Shown here one piece after another: positions 1-6,560 of a DNA stretch of 50,797 nucleotides. The DNA lies in contig JAJRPV010000062.1 in the NCBI GenBank assembly GCA_024280575.1, positions 1 through 50,797 of the forward strand, read 5' to 3'. The position numbers were made by a program, and so were the translations under genes. How positions within the stretch are numbered: position 1 is the first letter of the stretch; the number at the start of each line of letters is the position of its first letter. Origin of the DNA: Campylobacterales bacterium. Its GTDB lineage: Bacteria; Campylobacterota; Campylobacteria; Campylobacterales; Sulfurospirillaceae. The notes below the pieces were generated by a model that saw only the letters and a list, made by a program, of their open reading frames with translations, was not told where the DNA came from and did not search any database.

Positions 1-141
1 CATTTTATTGTCCCCTTTTTGCGGAAGTAAATTCCGTAAAAATTCCTCGCGACTGAAGCACGAGCTGACGCTCTGTATAACTCATTTTATTGTCCCCTTT
101 TTGCGGAAGTAAATTCCGTAAAAATTCCTCGCGACTGAAGC
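1..141 (-). repeat. Tandem 82-bp hairpin/RBS repeat, left block
   Basis: Two copies start at 1 and 83 (period 82) and are identical for 59 bases, after which the second copy diverges at 142. Read on the minus strand each unit has a conserved GAGGAATTTTT block, a hairpin with arms CGGAA and TTCCG between T5 and A5 tracts, and then AAAAAGGGGACAATAAAATG, which is a ribosome binding site with an ATG at normal spacing. A second hairpin with arms GAGC and GCTC follows the ATG at about 60-75. The ATG of the first copy lies at 3..1, so a minus-strand reading frame continues off the left edge. The same family, with different hairpin arms, closes the right end of the window at 50656-50797. Confidence 0.85.
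5..85 (-). CDS. Possible 26-residue leader ORF inside the tandem repeat
   Basis: On the minus strand an ATG at 85 opens a 26-codon frame that ends with TAA at 7..5, one base before the next ATG at 3..1. It is preceded by AAAAAGGGGACAATAAA, a strong ribosome binding site with about 7 bases of spacing. The predicted peptide starts MSYTERQLV and ends SAKRGQ. The equivalent frame at the right end of the window (50652-50738) reads the conserved DNA in another frame, so the peptide itself is not conserved. It may act through translational coupling or not be translated at all. Confidence 0.3.
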   Translation of the reverse strand: MSYTERQLVLQSRGIFTEFTSAKRGQ

Positions 142-184
142 TTCGCCTTTGGTGAGAAATTTACAATATTTATTTTTAATGCTA

Positions 185-208
185 TTGCACGAGCTGGCTC
201 TGTGCAAG
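185..208. repeat. Degenerate extra copy of the repeat hairpin
   Basis: TTGCAC and GTGCAA arms enclose GAGC-TG-GCTC, giving an almost continuous stem. The GAGC/GCTC core and the flanking CACGAGCT and CTCTGTG bases match the second hairpin of the tandem repeat at 60-75. I read it as the decayed upstream end of a third unit. Nothing else recognisable lies between 210 and the promoter-like AT-rich stretch before the first gene at 320. Confidence 0.5.
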
Positions 209-319
209 TGTTTATATTTTTTGTTTTTACATATTATAACAATTATATGTAACTTTTGTGTAGTTTGGGTTACTTTTAAGTTAATTTAATATAAAATACC
301 ACAAAAAAAGGAAACTTTA

Positions 320-634
320 GTGTTACTAACAAATATAGAATATGTACCAAATAAAGAGATACTAGAACATTACGGAGTAGTATCAGGCTCGACTGTTCGG
401 GCAAAAAATGTAGGCAGAGATATAGCTGCTAGTATAAAAAATATATTTGGTGGAGAGCTAAAAGGCTATACTGAACTTTTATCGGAATCCCGTGAAGAAG
501 CGATGAGAAGGATGAGCGAACAGGCAGAATCTCTTGGTGCAAACGCCATAATCAATATAAGATTTTCTACATCATCAGTAGCAGCCGGTGCGGCAGAACT
601 TTATGTTTACGGAACAGCAGTAAAGTTAGCATAA
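320..634 (+). CDS. YbjQ / UPF0145 family protein
   Basis: A 104-residue cytosolic protein that closely fits the YbjQ (UPF0145, DUF74) family. It shows the typical run GSTVRAKNVGRDI near residue 23, GGELKGYTELL near 45, the helix EEAMRRM, and GANAIINIRFSTSS near 74, ending in a YGTAV strand. Family members form small oligomers; their function is not known, despite an old suggestion of metal binding. The start is a GTG with AAAGGAAA 6-7 bases upstream. The stop TAA overlaps the ATG of the next gene (TAATG), so this gene, the membrane-bound YbjQ-like gene and the M48 protease form one translationally coupled operon. Confidence 0.9.
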   Translation: MLLTNIEYVPNKEILEHYGVVSGSTVRAKNVGRDIAASIKNIFGGELKGYTELLSESREEAMRRMSEQAESLGANAIINIRFSTSSVAAGAAELYVYGTAVKLA

Positions 635-1074
635 TGCTCTACAACTTAATAATTTTTACAACTCTCCTGCTGGTTGGATATATAACAGGGACGCTACTTG
701 AAAAAAGACATTTCAAATCCATAAGAGACAGAGAAGAACAAATGCTTACACTGCCTACTATCATGCTCAAAAGACCACTAGATAGCAAAAATATCTCTAC
801 ATGTAGGCTGGTAAACGGTTCGGTCGTTATATCTATTGATTATTTTAAAAGATTTCTAGCATCCTTGATAAACATCTTTGGAGGAAATATCGGTGCTTAC
901 GAAACTCTTTTGGACAGAGCCCGAAGAGAAGCGATACTCAGGATGAAAGAAGATGCCCAAAATGCAAGTGAAATTATTAACATAAGAATAGAAACCAGTT
1001 CTATATCAAAGAATTCCACCAAAAATGTCGGTACAGTTGAAGTTTTAGCCTATGGCACCGCCATCTATAGATGA
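634..1074 (+). CDS. Membrane-anchored YbjQ/UPF0145-like protein
   Basis: 146 residues. An N-terminal hydrophobic helix (about residues 3-20) is followed by a charged linker and a C-terminal half that repeats the layout of the upstream YbjQ protein: LINIFGGNIGAYETLL, the helix RREAILRMKEDA, then EIINIRIETSS and a final VLAYGTAIY strand. It looks like a paralogue that gained a membrane anchor, or lost part of the N-terminal half of the domain. It overlaps both neighbours by one base pair set (TAATG upstream, ATGA downstream), so its product is probably made in fixed ratio with the cytosolic YbjQ and the M48 protease. Function is unknown. The palindrome CTACATGTAG lies inside it at 797-806. Confidence 0.8.
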   Translation: MLYNLIIFTTLLLVGYITGTLLEKRHFKSIRDREEQMLTLPTIMLKRPLDSKNISTCRLVNGSVVISIDYFKRFLASLINIFGGNIGAYETLLDRARREAILRMKEDAQNASEIINIRIETSSISKNSTKNVGTVEVLAYGTAIYR

Positions 1075-1853
1075 AATACAATGCCAAACTTCCAAAAGAG
1101 GGGATAAATACCCCCAAAGAAAATTTTCTTTTCTCTTTTTTTAAATTAATCATATCTCTTGTTTTATCCATTATTGTTTTTTATATAATCATCACAATTA
1201 TCATAAATACAACCATGAACTATCTACCAAACAGTTACGAAAAAAAACTTGTAAATTTCATACGAAAAAACTTGAGTAAAAAAGAATACAAACAGAATAA
1301 ATATCTTCAAAATATCGTAGATAAGATGCAAAAATGCTCAAATATTCCTTACAAAGTAAAAATCTATACAGAAGATAAAGATATGATTAACGCATTCGCC
1401 CTCCCTTCCGGTGAAATTTTGGTAACTTCGGCTCTATTGGCAAAAATGAGAAATGAAAATGAGTTAGCATTTATTGTAGGACATGAATTGGGACACTTAA
1501 AACACAGGGATAATTTCAAAGATTTTACAAAATCGTTGATTTTTTCATCCGTCTCTCTTTTTTTAGGTGATGAATACAGGCAGATACTCTCTTCTGCTTT
1601 AAATATAACGAAATCAAGATATTCCCAATCTCAAGAATTGGCTGCAGACAAATTTGGAGTAGATGATGTTGCATGTGCTTACGGAGGCGTAAATGGCGTA
1701 AATCAATTTTTTCAAAACATGAAGAAAAAAGATAGTTGGAGATATATACTAGCCGATCATCCTGACTTTAAAAAAAGAATCGAAGAGATGAAGAGGCATA
1801 TAATAGCAAACAAATACAACACCAAAAATACACTGCTTCCAATCAAAAATTAG
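1071..1853 (+). CDS. M48 family membrane metalloprotease
   Basis: 260 residues with one strong transmembrane segment at about 24-47, followed by a soluble domain. The zinc motif HELGH is at 138-142 and the third ligand lies in QELAADKFG, with Glu near 189. LPSGEILVTSALL before the motif is typical of M48 peptidases of the BepA, LoiP and Oma1 type. Its single N-terminal helix suggests a periplasmic or membrane-facing protease rather than an HtpX-type enzyme with several helices. Its ATG overlaps the stop of the membrane-bound YbjQ-like gene (ATGA), which points to joint action with the two YbjQ proteins. Substrates cannot be told from sequence. Confidence 0.88.
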   Translation: MKYNAKLPKEGINTPKENFLFSFFKLIISLVLSIIVFYIIITIIINTTMNYLPNSYEKKLVNFIRKNLSKKEYKQNKYLQNIVDKMQKCSNIPYKVKIYTEDKDMINAFALPSGEILVTSALLAKMRNENELAFIVGHELGHLKHRDNFKDFTKSLIFSSVSLFLGDEYRQILSSALNITKSRYSQSQELAADKFGVDDVACAYGGVNGVNQFFQNMKKKDSWRYILADHPDFKKRIEEMKRHIIANKYNTKNTLLPIKN

Positions 1854-1911
1854 TCAATACACTTTAAATGCACAAAGTTTCGATAAAATACAAAAAATTC
1901 AAGGAGAAAAT

Positions 1912-2349
1912 ATGAAATTAAAAGTTTTAATTCTAAGTTTGTTTGCTGTTGTGGCTTTAAGTGCGGGTAATTTGACTATTAAAAGCAGTTCAAATTCGGT
2001 AGATAAAACAGTAACTAAATTGCAAAAAATCATAAAATCAAAAGGTGCAACGCTGTTTGCCACTATAGATTTTAGAAAAGGTGCTAAAAGCATTGGTGCT
2101 GATATGACAAATGCGAAATTAATCATTTTTGGAAATCCAAAGCTTGGTACTAGAATCATGCAAAGAGATATCAAAGCGGCCATTGAGCTTCCAATGAAAA
2201 TATTGGTATATAAAGATTTTGACGGAAAAACACAAATAGAGTACAAAGACCCTAAAAATTTGGAAAAAAATTATGATTTGGCAGGATGTTCGGTTCTTAC
2301 AAAAATGTCAAATATTCTAAACAAAATAACTACAAAAGCAGGAATGTAA
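1912..2349 (+). CDS. Exported DUF302 protein
   Basis: 145 residues with a cleavable signal peptide (residues 1-18, ending ALSAG). The mature part is one DUF302 domain: an N-terminal strand-helix-strand unit, then LIIFGNPKLGTRIMQ near 85-99 and ELPMKILVYKDFDGKTQIEYKDP near 106-129, both characteristic of the family. The domain binds no known ligand with certainty; in sulfur and iron oxidisers it often occurs in periplasmic proteins. AAGGAG lies seven bases before the ATG. The gene has its own short upstream region and converges on queC, so it is probably transcribed alone. Confidence 0.85.
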   Translation: MKLKVLILSLFAVVALSAGNLTIKSSSNSVDKTVTKLQKIIKSKGATLFATIDFRKGAKSIGADMTNAKLIIFGNPKLGTRIMQRDIKAAIELPMKILVYKDFDGKTQIEYKDPKNLEKNYDLAGCSVLTKMSNILNKITTKAGM

Positions 2350-2354
2350 AAAAA

Positions 2355-2379
2355 TCGTAGCAAATCTATTTTGCTACGA
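2355..2379 (-). terminator. Intrinsic terminator of queE-queC, overlapping the queC stop
   Basis: TCGTAGCAAA at 2355-2364 pairs perfectly with TTTGCTACGA at 2370-2379 around a five-base loop. On the minus strand the stem is followed by seven T, so it terminates leftward transcription from queC. The right arm encodes the last residues of QueC and the stop TAG (2368..2366) lies in the loop. In the plus direction there is no T run, so it serves the upstream DUF302 gene poorly. Confidence 0.8.
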
Positions 2380-3031
2380 ACTCTTCCCAGCCTTTTGCTC
2401 GAAGAATACAAGCAGGGCACTCGCCGCAACCGTATCCCCAGTCGTGAAAACTTTTATGATCTCCGTTGTAGCAAGTATGGGATTCATTTACAACTAAATC
2501 CAATATGCCCTCTTTTTGAGCTAATTCAAAAGTTTCGCCTTTGCTCAAGTGCATCAGTGGATAATGAAACTTTATATCTGATTCACTTCCTAAGTTAAGC
2601 GCCAACTCTAAGGCTTTTACAAAATTTTCTCTGCAATCTGGATAACCTGAGTAATCTGTTTGATTTATGCCTGTAACCAAATGATTTATACCCTGTTTTT
2701 GTGCAAAGGCATGCGCTAGAGTGAAAAATATAGCATTTCTATTTGGTACAAAAGATGCCGGCAGGCTTGGTTTGGTGTGGTGCGAGCTTGATATATCTAT
2801 GCTTGAGTCGATAAGTGCCGAATCATTCAACTCCGTAAAGGCATTGATGCTAAGAAGTGTATTTTTTACACCCATCATATCGGCTATCTTTTTCGCCTGT
2901 TTTATCTCAACTTTGTGTTTTTGTCCATAATCAAATGTGATAGTCTCAACCAAATCAAATCTCTCTTTTGCCCAGCCGAGGCAAGTTGTGCTGTCTTGTC
3001 CGCCACTAAAAATTATCAATGCTTTCTTCAT
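2366..3031 (-). CDS. queC: 7-cyano-7-deazaguanine synthase (preQ0 synthase)
   Basis: 221 residues, normal length. QueC makes preQ0 from 7-carboxy-7-deazaguanine, ammonia and ATP in queuosine synthesis. The PP-loop SGGQDST is at residues 9-15, and a zinc site C187-x14-C202-x2-C205-x2-C208 lies near the C-terminus, both diagnostic. HYPLMHLSKGETFELA and ESHTCYNG are further family blocks. It follows queE on the same strand with three bases between stop and ATG, and GGAGTGAGG lies before the start. With queE and the nearby queD on the other strand, three steps of the preQ0 pathway are present. Confidence 0.96.
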   Translation of the reverse strand: MKKALIIFSGGQDSTTCLGWAKERFDLVETITFDYGQKHKVEIKQAKKIADMMGVKNTLLSINAFTELNDSALIDSSIDISSSHHTKPSLPASFVPNRNAIFFTLAHAFAQKQGINHLVTGINQTDYSGYPDCRENFVKALELALNLGSESDIKFHYPLMHLSKGETFELAQKEGILDLVVNESHTCYNGDHKSFHDWGYGCGECPACILRAKGWEEFVAK

Positions 3032-3034
3032 TAT

Positions 3035-3613
3035 TTACCTCACTCCTAAAAATTTATGCATTTGGATACTTAGTTTCATAAAAGGGTATTTTTTTACCAA
3101 TTCTATACAAAAATCTAGATTTTCAAAATCAGGTTTATCAAAAAGATTTAAAGGTTGCACGAAAAACGGCTTATTTGTTTCAAAATTTACTATTTTTTCT
3201 ACTTGACTCTCTTTTGAAACTATAAACTTTATCTCGCTCCAACCCTCTTTTTTTATATTGTCCCAATCTTTTGGACTATATGTAATCCAGTCTGCATTTT
3301 TAACATTTTCAAACTTATAACCGTTACTCTCTATACAAACAAAATAACCAAAATTTTGTAGAAATTTTATGAACTCATTTAAGTCATACAAGGTCGGCTC
3401 GCCACCGGTTATGATAATTTGTTTGGAAGGAAAATCTTTAATGACATCTAGTATCTCATAAAAACTATATGATTTATAATCCCCTACATGTAGAGCATCA
3501 TCGCAAAAAGAGCAGGCAAGATTGCATCCATGGAGTCTTACAAAAATACTGGGAACTCCGCTAAATATGCCCTCTCCCTGGATAGAATAAAATATTTCTA
3601 CTACTTTTAACAC
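3035..3613 (-). CDS. queE: 7-carboxy-7-deazaguanine synthase (radical SAM)
   Basis: 192 residues from the chosen start. QueE rearranges 6-carboxytetrahydropterin to 7-carboxy-7-deazaguanine using SAM and a 4Fe-4S cluster. The cluster motif C30-x3-C34-x2-C37 (GCNLACSFCDD) follows the typical FYSIQGEGIFSGVPSIFVRLHG leader, and IIITGGEPTLYD near 73-84 is the SAM-binding GGEP block. I chose GTG at 3613 because AAAAGG stands 8-9 bases upstream and the protein then begins just before the conserved VEIFYSIQGEG. An ATG at 3646 would add eleven unconserved residues. A copy of CTACATGTAG lies inside at 3484-3493. Confidence 0.94.
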   Translation of the reverse strand: MLKVVEIFYSIQGEGIFSGVPSIFVRLHGCNLACSFCDDALHVGDYKSYSFYEILDVIKDFPSKQIIITGGEPTLYDLNEFIKFLQNFGYFVCIESNGYKFENVKNADWITYSPKDWDNIKKEGWSEIKFIVSKESQVEKIVNFETNKPFFVQPLNLFDKPDFENLDFCIELVKKYPFMKLSIQMHKFLGVR

Positions 3614-3673
3614 GAACTGACCTTTTAGATAAAATAGGATTGGCATTATAGCAAAATATGTTATACTTTTGAG

Positions 3674-4414
3674 ATGAAATATTTTTTAAATCTTTTTATA
3701 TCTTTGTTTATAACAATTTTTTTCAGTGCTTGTGCGACTAAGCAAAAAGCTTCTGAAATCTTACAGTCAAACAGTGCCACAATCATTGAAAGAGACTATA
3801 GAGATATAACAAAATTACTTGTAAAATATAAAAAAATTCTTGATTTACGAAATCCAATGCTGAGTGATAAAAAACTCTCATATAAAATTATCTACAATAT
3901 TGAAGATAATATAAATGATATAAATCTTTTAAAAAACAAATCATATAAGCAGTATTTGGTTAAGGCTTTTGCAGATGATACTAAATACAGAAGTGATTTC
4001 TTGATACTTGGGATTTACAAGATGCTTTTTAATGCTTATAACATCAAAGATGGGCATCATCTGACAGCTTTGGGATATGATGCCCAAAATTTTACCGATG
4101 CATTTTATACACTTAAGATTTTAAGATGGAAAATAAGAAATGCGAAAGACAAAAATGGAAAGTTCATCTTTGCCACTTGGCAACTTAACTGGCAACTGGA
4201 ATATAACAAAAAATATAAAAATATCTCCATAGACTCTCTTAAAAATCTACCATCCCTAAAAAGCGGTGATGAATCAATACTAAGCCACTCAAATTTCAAC
4301 TTCGAAGTGATACTTTCTTTGATGATAGATAGAGTTCAAAATTCTCTAAAAGCCATGGGAGAAGAACCTTTGAACCTCAGTATTTCAGCGATGAAAGCGA
4401 TAATTTTACTATAA
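3674..4414 (+). CDS. Predicted lipoprotein of unknown function
   Basis: 246 residues. A hydrophobic signal segment ends in FFSAC, a good lipobox with Cys at residue 19, so the protein is probably a lipid-anchored periplasmic or outer-membrane protein. The rest is helical and rich in Lys, Asp and Asn, with no motif I recognise. The segment KDGHHLTALGYDAQNFTDAFYTLKILRWKI is the most family-like part. It sits between the divergent queE and the plus-strand queD and may share a promoter region with queE (3614-3673). The sequence gives no link to queuosine beyond position. Confidence 0.75.
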   Translation: MKYFLNLFISLFITIFFSACATKQKASEILQSNSATIIERDYRDITKLLVKYKKILDLRNPMLSDKKLSYKIIYNIEDNINDINLLKNKSYKQYLVKAFADDTKYRSDFLILGIYKMLFNAYNIKDGHHLTALGYDAQNFTDAFYTLKILRWKIRNAKDKNGKFIFATWQLNWQLEYNKKYKNISIDSLKNLPSLKSGDESILSHSNFNFEVILSLMIDRVQNSLKAMGEEPLNLSISAMKAIILL

Positions 4415-4450
4415 GATAGTATAATGAGACCACTTATTGAAAGGTAAAAA

Positions 4451-4993
4451 ATGTATTGGGAAATATCTAAAGAATTCGATTTTTGTTATGGTCATAGAGT
4501 CTGGTCACAGGTTTTAAATCAAGAATACTCACTAAAAACATGCTCTACATGTAGGCATCTTCACGGACATCAGGGAAAGATAATAATCCATCTTCAAAGT
4601 GATGTATTAAAAGACGGGATGGTAACTGACTTTGGGCATCTCAACTGGTTTAAACTATTTTTAGACGACACGCTTGATCATAAATTTATCATTGATATAA
4701 ACGATCCTCTTTTTGGCACTCTTTTGCCTCATTTTAAAGATAAAAGAAATTTAATAGAGCATGAAAATGGCTATAAAACTGTAGATTTTTCACATATACA
4801 AGACGAGAGTGAGTGTATTTTTGAGATGTATGAAGGTTATATCATCGTTGATTTTGTACCAACAAGTGAAAATATTTCAACTTGGCTTATGAAAATTATA
4901 CAAAAAAAGATGGATAAAATAGGCATAAAAGTCTCACATGTAGAGTTCCTAGAAACACCTAAAAGTAAAAGCATAGTTTATAGCCAATCGTAA
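4451..4993 (+). CDS. queD: 6-carboxy-5,6,7,8-tetrahydropterin synthase-like protein
   Basis: 180 residues, longer than the typical 120-140 because of extra segments between the core motifs. QueD converts dihydroneopterin triphosphate to 6-carboxytetrahydropterin in preQ0 synthesis. The zinc histidines are H15 (YGHRVWS) and H38 and H40 (CRHLHGHQG), with C34 in the position of the catalytic cysteine. KDGMVTDFGHLNWF matches the family block after the second strand, and LDHKFIIDINDPLF matches the LDH-x2-LND block. PTSENISTWLMKII and VEFLETPKSKSIVY complete the fold. GAAAGG precedes the ATG. A CTACATGTAG palindrome encodes the STCR residues just before HLHGH. Confidence 0.92.
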   Translation: MYWEISKEFDFCYGHRVWSQVLNQEYSLKTCSTCRHLHGHQGKIIIHLQSDVLKDGMVTDFGHLNWFKLFLDDTLDHKFIIDINDPLFGTLLPHFKDKRNLIEHENGYKTVDFSHIQDESECIFEMYEGYIIVDFVPTSENISTWLMKIIQKKMDKIGIKVSHVEFLETPKSKSIVYSQS

Positions 4994-5001
4994 TTGGCTA
5001 T
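4980..5001. terminator. Shared hairpin between convergent queD and dut
   Basis: ATAGCCAAT at 4980-4988 pairs with ATTGGCTAT at 4993-5001 around a four-base loop. The stop codons of queD (4991-4993) and of the dUTPase gene (5000-4998) both lie in or beside it. Neither side has a good T run, so it may act by hairpin alone. Confidence 0.5.
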
Positions 5002-5693
5002 ACTTTGCTATATGCAGTTTCCAATTCATCATATAGTTTGTCTGCACCCATAATTTTTTTATCTAAAATCTCAAGCATTATGATATTGTCTTCTTTTCCA
5101 TTCCACACTTTTTTATAAGTTCCTTCTTTATATCCATGATCTTGTCTAAATTTATTTAAAACATTTTTAGCGATATAATACTTGTATAGTATTTTTAAAT
5201 TCACCCCACATTTTAAAGATAGAGAGAAGTAGTTTTTTAACAAACTGTCGTAAATATCGACATTAAACCCCGTAGTTTCATGCAAGATTTTTTCTACATC
5301 ATTGATGATTTCTGCAGGAGTTGCATTTTCTATATTGTCTGGCTCTTTGGTAAATCTTTCAAAGCCTTTCACATCGGTTATATCCCTTGCTAGCCTGTCT
5401 ATCCCTTTTCCTCTGTTAATCTTGCCATCTTCCAAAACCATACTCAAAACAAAATGCCAAATATCAACTATCTCTATGACGGCATTTTCCCAGTCTATCG
5501 GCCCATTTATATCTTTCCAGTGCTTCCAGGCAAAACTGTCTATCAGTTCCGCACTTTCCATGTATATACATCTTTTCCAGTTAATAATTCTATCATTTTT
5601 TGTATATCCGTTTTCCCAACCAATTCCATTCGTCTCATCATTTAATTTTTGCTGAAGTAAAAGCATCTCTTTTATATATTCTAAATTTGTCAT
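4998..5693 (-). CDS. dut: Dimeric MazG-fold dUTPase
   Basis: 231 residues from the chosen ATG. This is the all-alpha dimeric dUTPase type found in Campylobacter and in kinetoplastids, which hydrolyses dUTP (and dUDP) and is unrelated to the trimeric enzyme. Evidence is the ESAELIDSFAWKHWK block and the later EIVDIWHFVLSM block, which carry the acidic metal ligands (ExxE and ExxD), plus KINRGKG and the C-terminal HGYKEGTYKKVW. The start at 5693 has AGGAGAAAAT directly upstream. An earlier ATG at 5720 has no such site. TATAAT on the minus strand at 5732-5727 is a likely -10 box. Confidence 0.88.
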   Translation of the reverse strand: MTNLEYIKEMLLLQQKLNDETNGIGWENGYTKNDRIINWKRCIYMESAELIDSFAWKHWKDINGPIDWENAVIEIVDIWHFVLSMVLEDGKINRGKGIDRLARDITDVKGFERFTKEPDNIENATPAEIINDVEKILHETTGFNVDIYDSLLKNYFSLSLKCGVNLKILYKYYIAKNVLNKFRQDHGYKEGTYKKVWNGKEDNIIMLEILDKKIMGADKLYDELETAYSKV

Positions 5694-5776
5694 ATTTTCT
5701 CCTATCCTGCATATATACAAGAGAGGATTATACCATTTTTTTACTATAAAATGGTAAAATATATTAAGGAGTTTTT

Positions 5777-6160
5777 ATGTGCTGCAATAGCTTCAGAATT
5801 TTAATAATGTTTCTTTTTACTTTTAGCTCATTTGCTCTAAATATATTTATTCCATCTATCCCGGTTGTAGCTTGGTATTTTGGCTCTATAAATATTTTTT
5901 CATTCATACTTTTTGGTATAGATAAATTAAACTCTACAAAAGAGAGAAAAAGAGTTCCCGAGCTCAGTTTTCACTTTTTCTCACTCATAGGTGGAGTTAT
6001 AGGCGTGCTATTTGGTATTCTTGTATTTAGACATAAACTGAAAAGCAAATACTTCTTACTTATTAAGTTTATCATCTTGCTATTGTGGATATTGGCAATA
6101 TTTTTTATATTTAAAAATATTAATGCCATAATATCTTGGGGGCAAAGCTTTAGTGGATAA
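5777..6160 (+). CDS. DUF1294 membrane protein
   Basis: 127 residues, almost all membrane: helices at about 8-28, 30-48, 65-87 and 93-122. The block FGIDKLNSTKERKRVPELSFHFFSLIGG and the following LFRHK-like segment VFRHKLKSKYF identify DUF1294. Function is unknown; some family members carry an additional cold-shock domain, which this one lacks. AAGGAG precedes the ATG by 5 bases. The end overlaps the next start by eight bases. Confidence 0.85.
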   Translation: MCCNSFRILIMFLFTFSSFALNIFIPSIPVVAWYFGSINIFSFILFGIDKLNSTKERKRVPELSFHFFSLIGGVIGVLFGILVFRHKLKSKYFLLIKFIILLLWILAIFFIFKNINAIISWGQSFSG

Positions 6161-6560
6161 AAAGATTACAAAATTTATCCAAGAACATCATGTGTTAAGC
6201 TGTGCATTTTCAAATAAAGAAAAAATCCACAGTATCAGTTGTTTTTACCTATTTTTATATAATCCACCTCGTTTTATAATTGCTTCGAATAAAGATACTC
6301 TACATGTAGAGCTTGCAAGCAAAAATCCAAAAGTATCGGGCACAATTCACTTGGAAACCAAGCATCTAGGGAAAATTCAGGGTATTCAATTTAATGGCCT
6401 CTGGGGAAAAGCAAGCCCAAAAGAGGCAAATGCATATCTCAAAAGATATCCTTATGCCTTGCCTTTAAACCCAAAGCTATGGCGTATAGATTTGGATTAT
6501 ATAAAATTTACAGATAATACTTTGGGATTTGGAAAAAAATTAGAGTTTAAACAAATCTAA
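6153..6560 (+). CDS. YhbP / UPF0306 pyridoxamine-5'-phosphate oxidase-fold protein
   Basis: 135 residues matching the UPF0306 (YhbP) group of the FMN-binding split-barrel fold. Evidence is the N-terminal HHVLSCAFS strand, CFYLFLYNPPRFIIASNKDTLHVELASKNPKVSGTI, and the IQGIQFNGLWGKA segment. The substrate is unknown. The start is GTG overlapping the DUF1294 gene by eight bases with GGGGG upstream, so the two are co-translated. Its 3' end overlaps the 3' end of the convergent diguanylate cyclase gene by 14 bases. The palindrome CTCTACATGTAGAG lies inside it at 6298-6311. Confidence 0.82.
   Translation: MDKKITKFIQEHHVLSCAFSNKEKIHSISCFYLFLYNPPRFIIASNKDTLHVELASKNPKVSGTIHLETKHLGKIQGIQFNGLWGKASPKEANAYLKRYPYALPLNPKLWRIDLDYIKFTDNTLGFGKKLEFKQI

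Noticed and set aside
1-141. CRISPR array
   Set aside because: Repeats are 82-83 bp with fixed content and no unique spacers; no cas genes in the window.
5302-5655. 117-codon ORF opposite the dUTPase
   Set aside because: Antisense to conserved active-site blocks of the dUTPase; no separate signal for expression.
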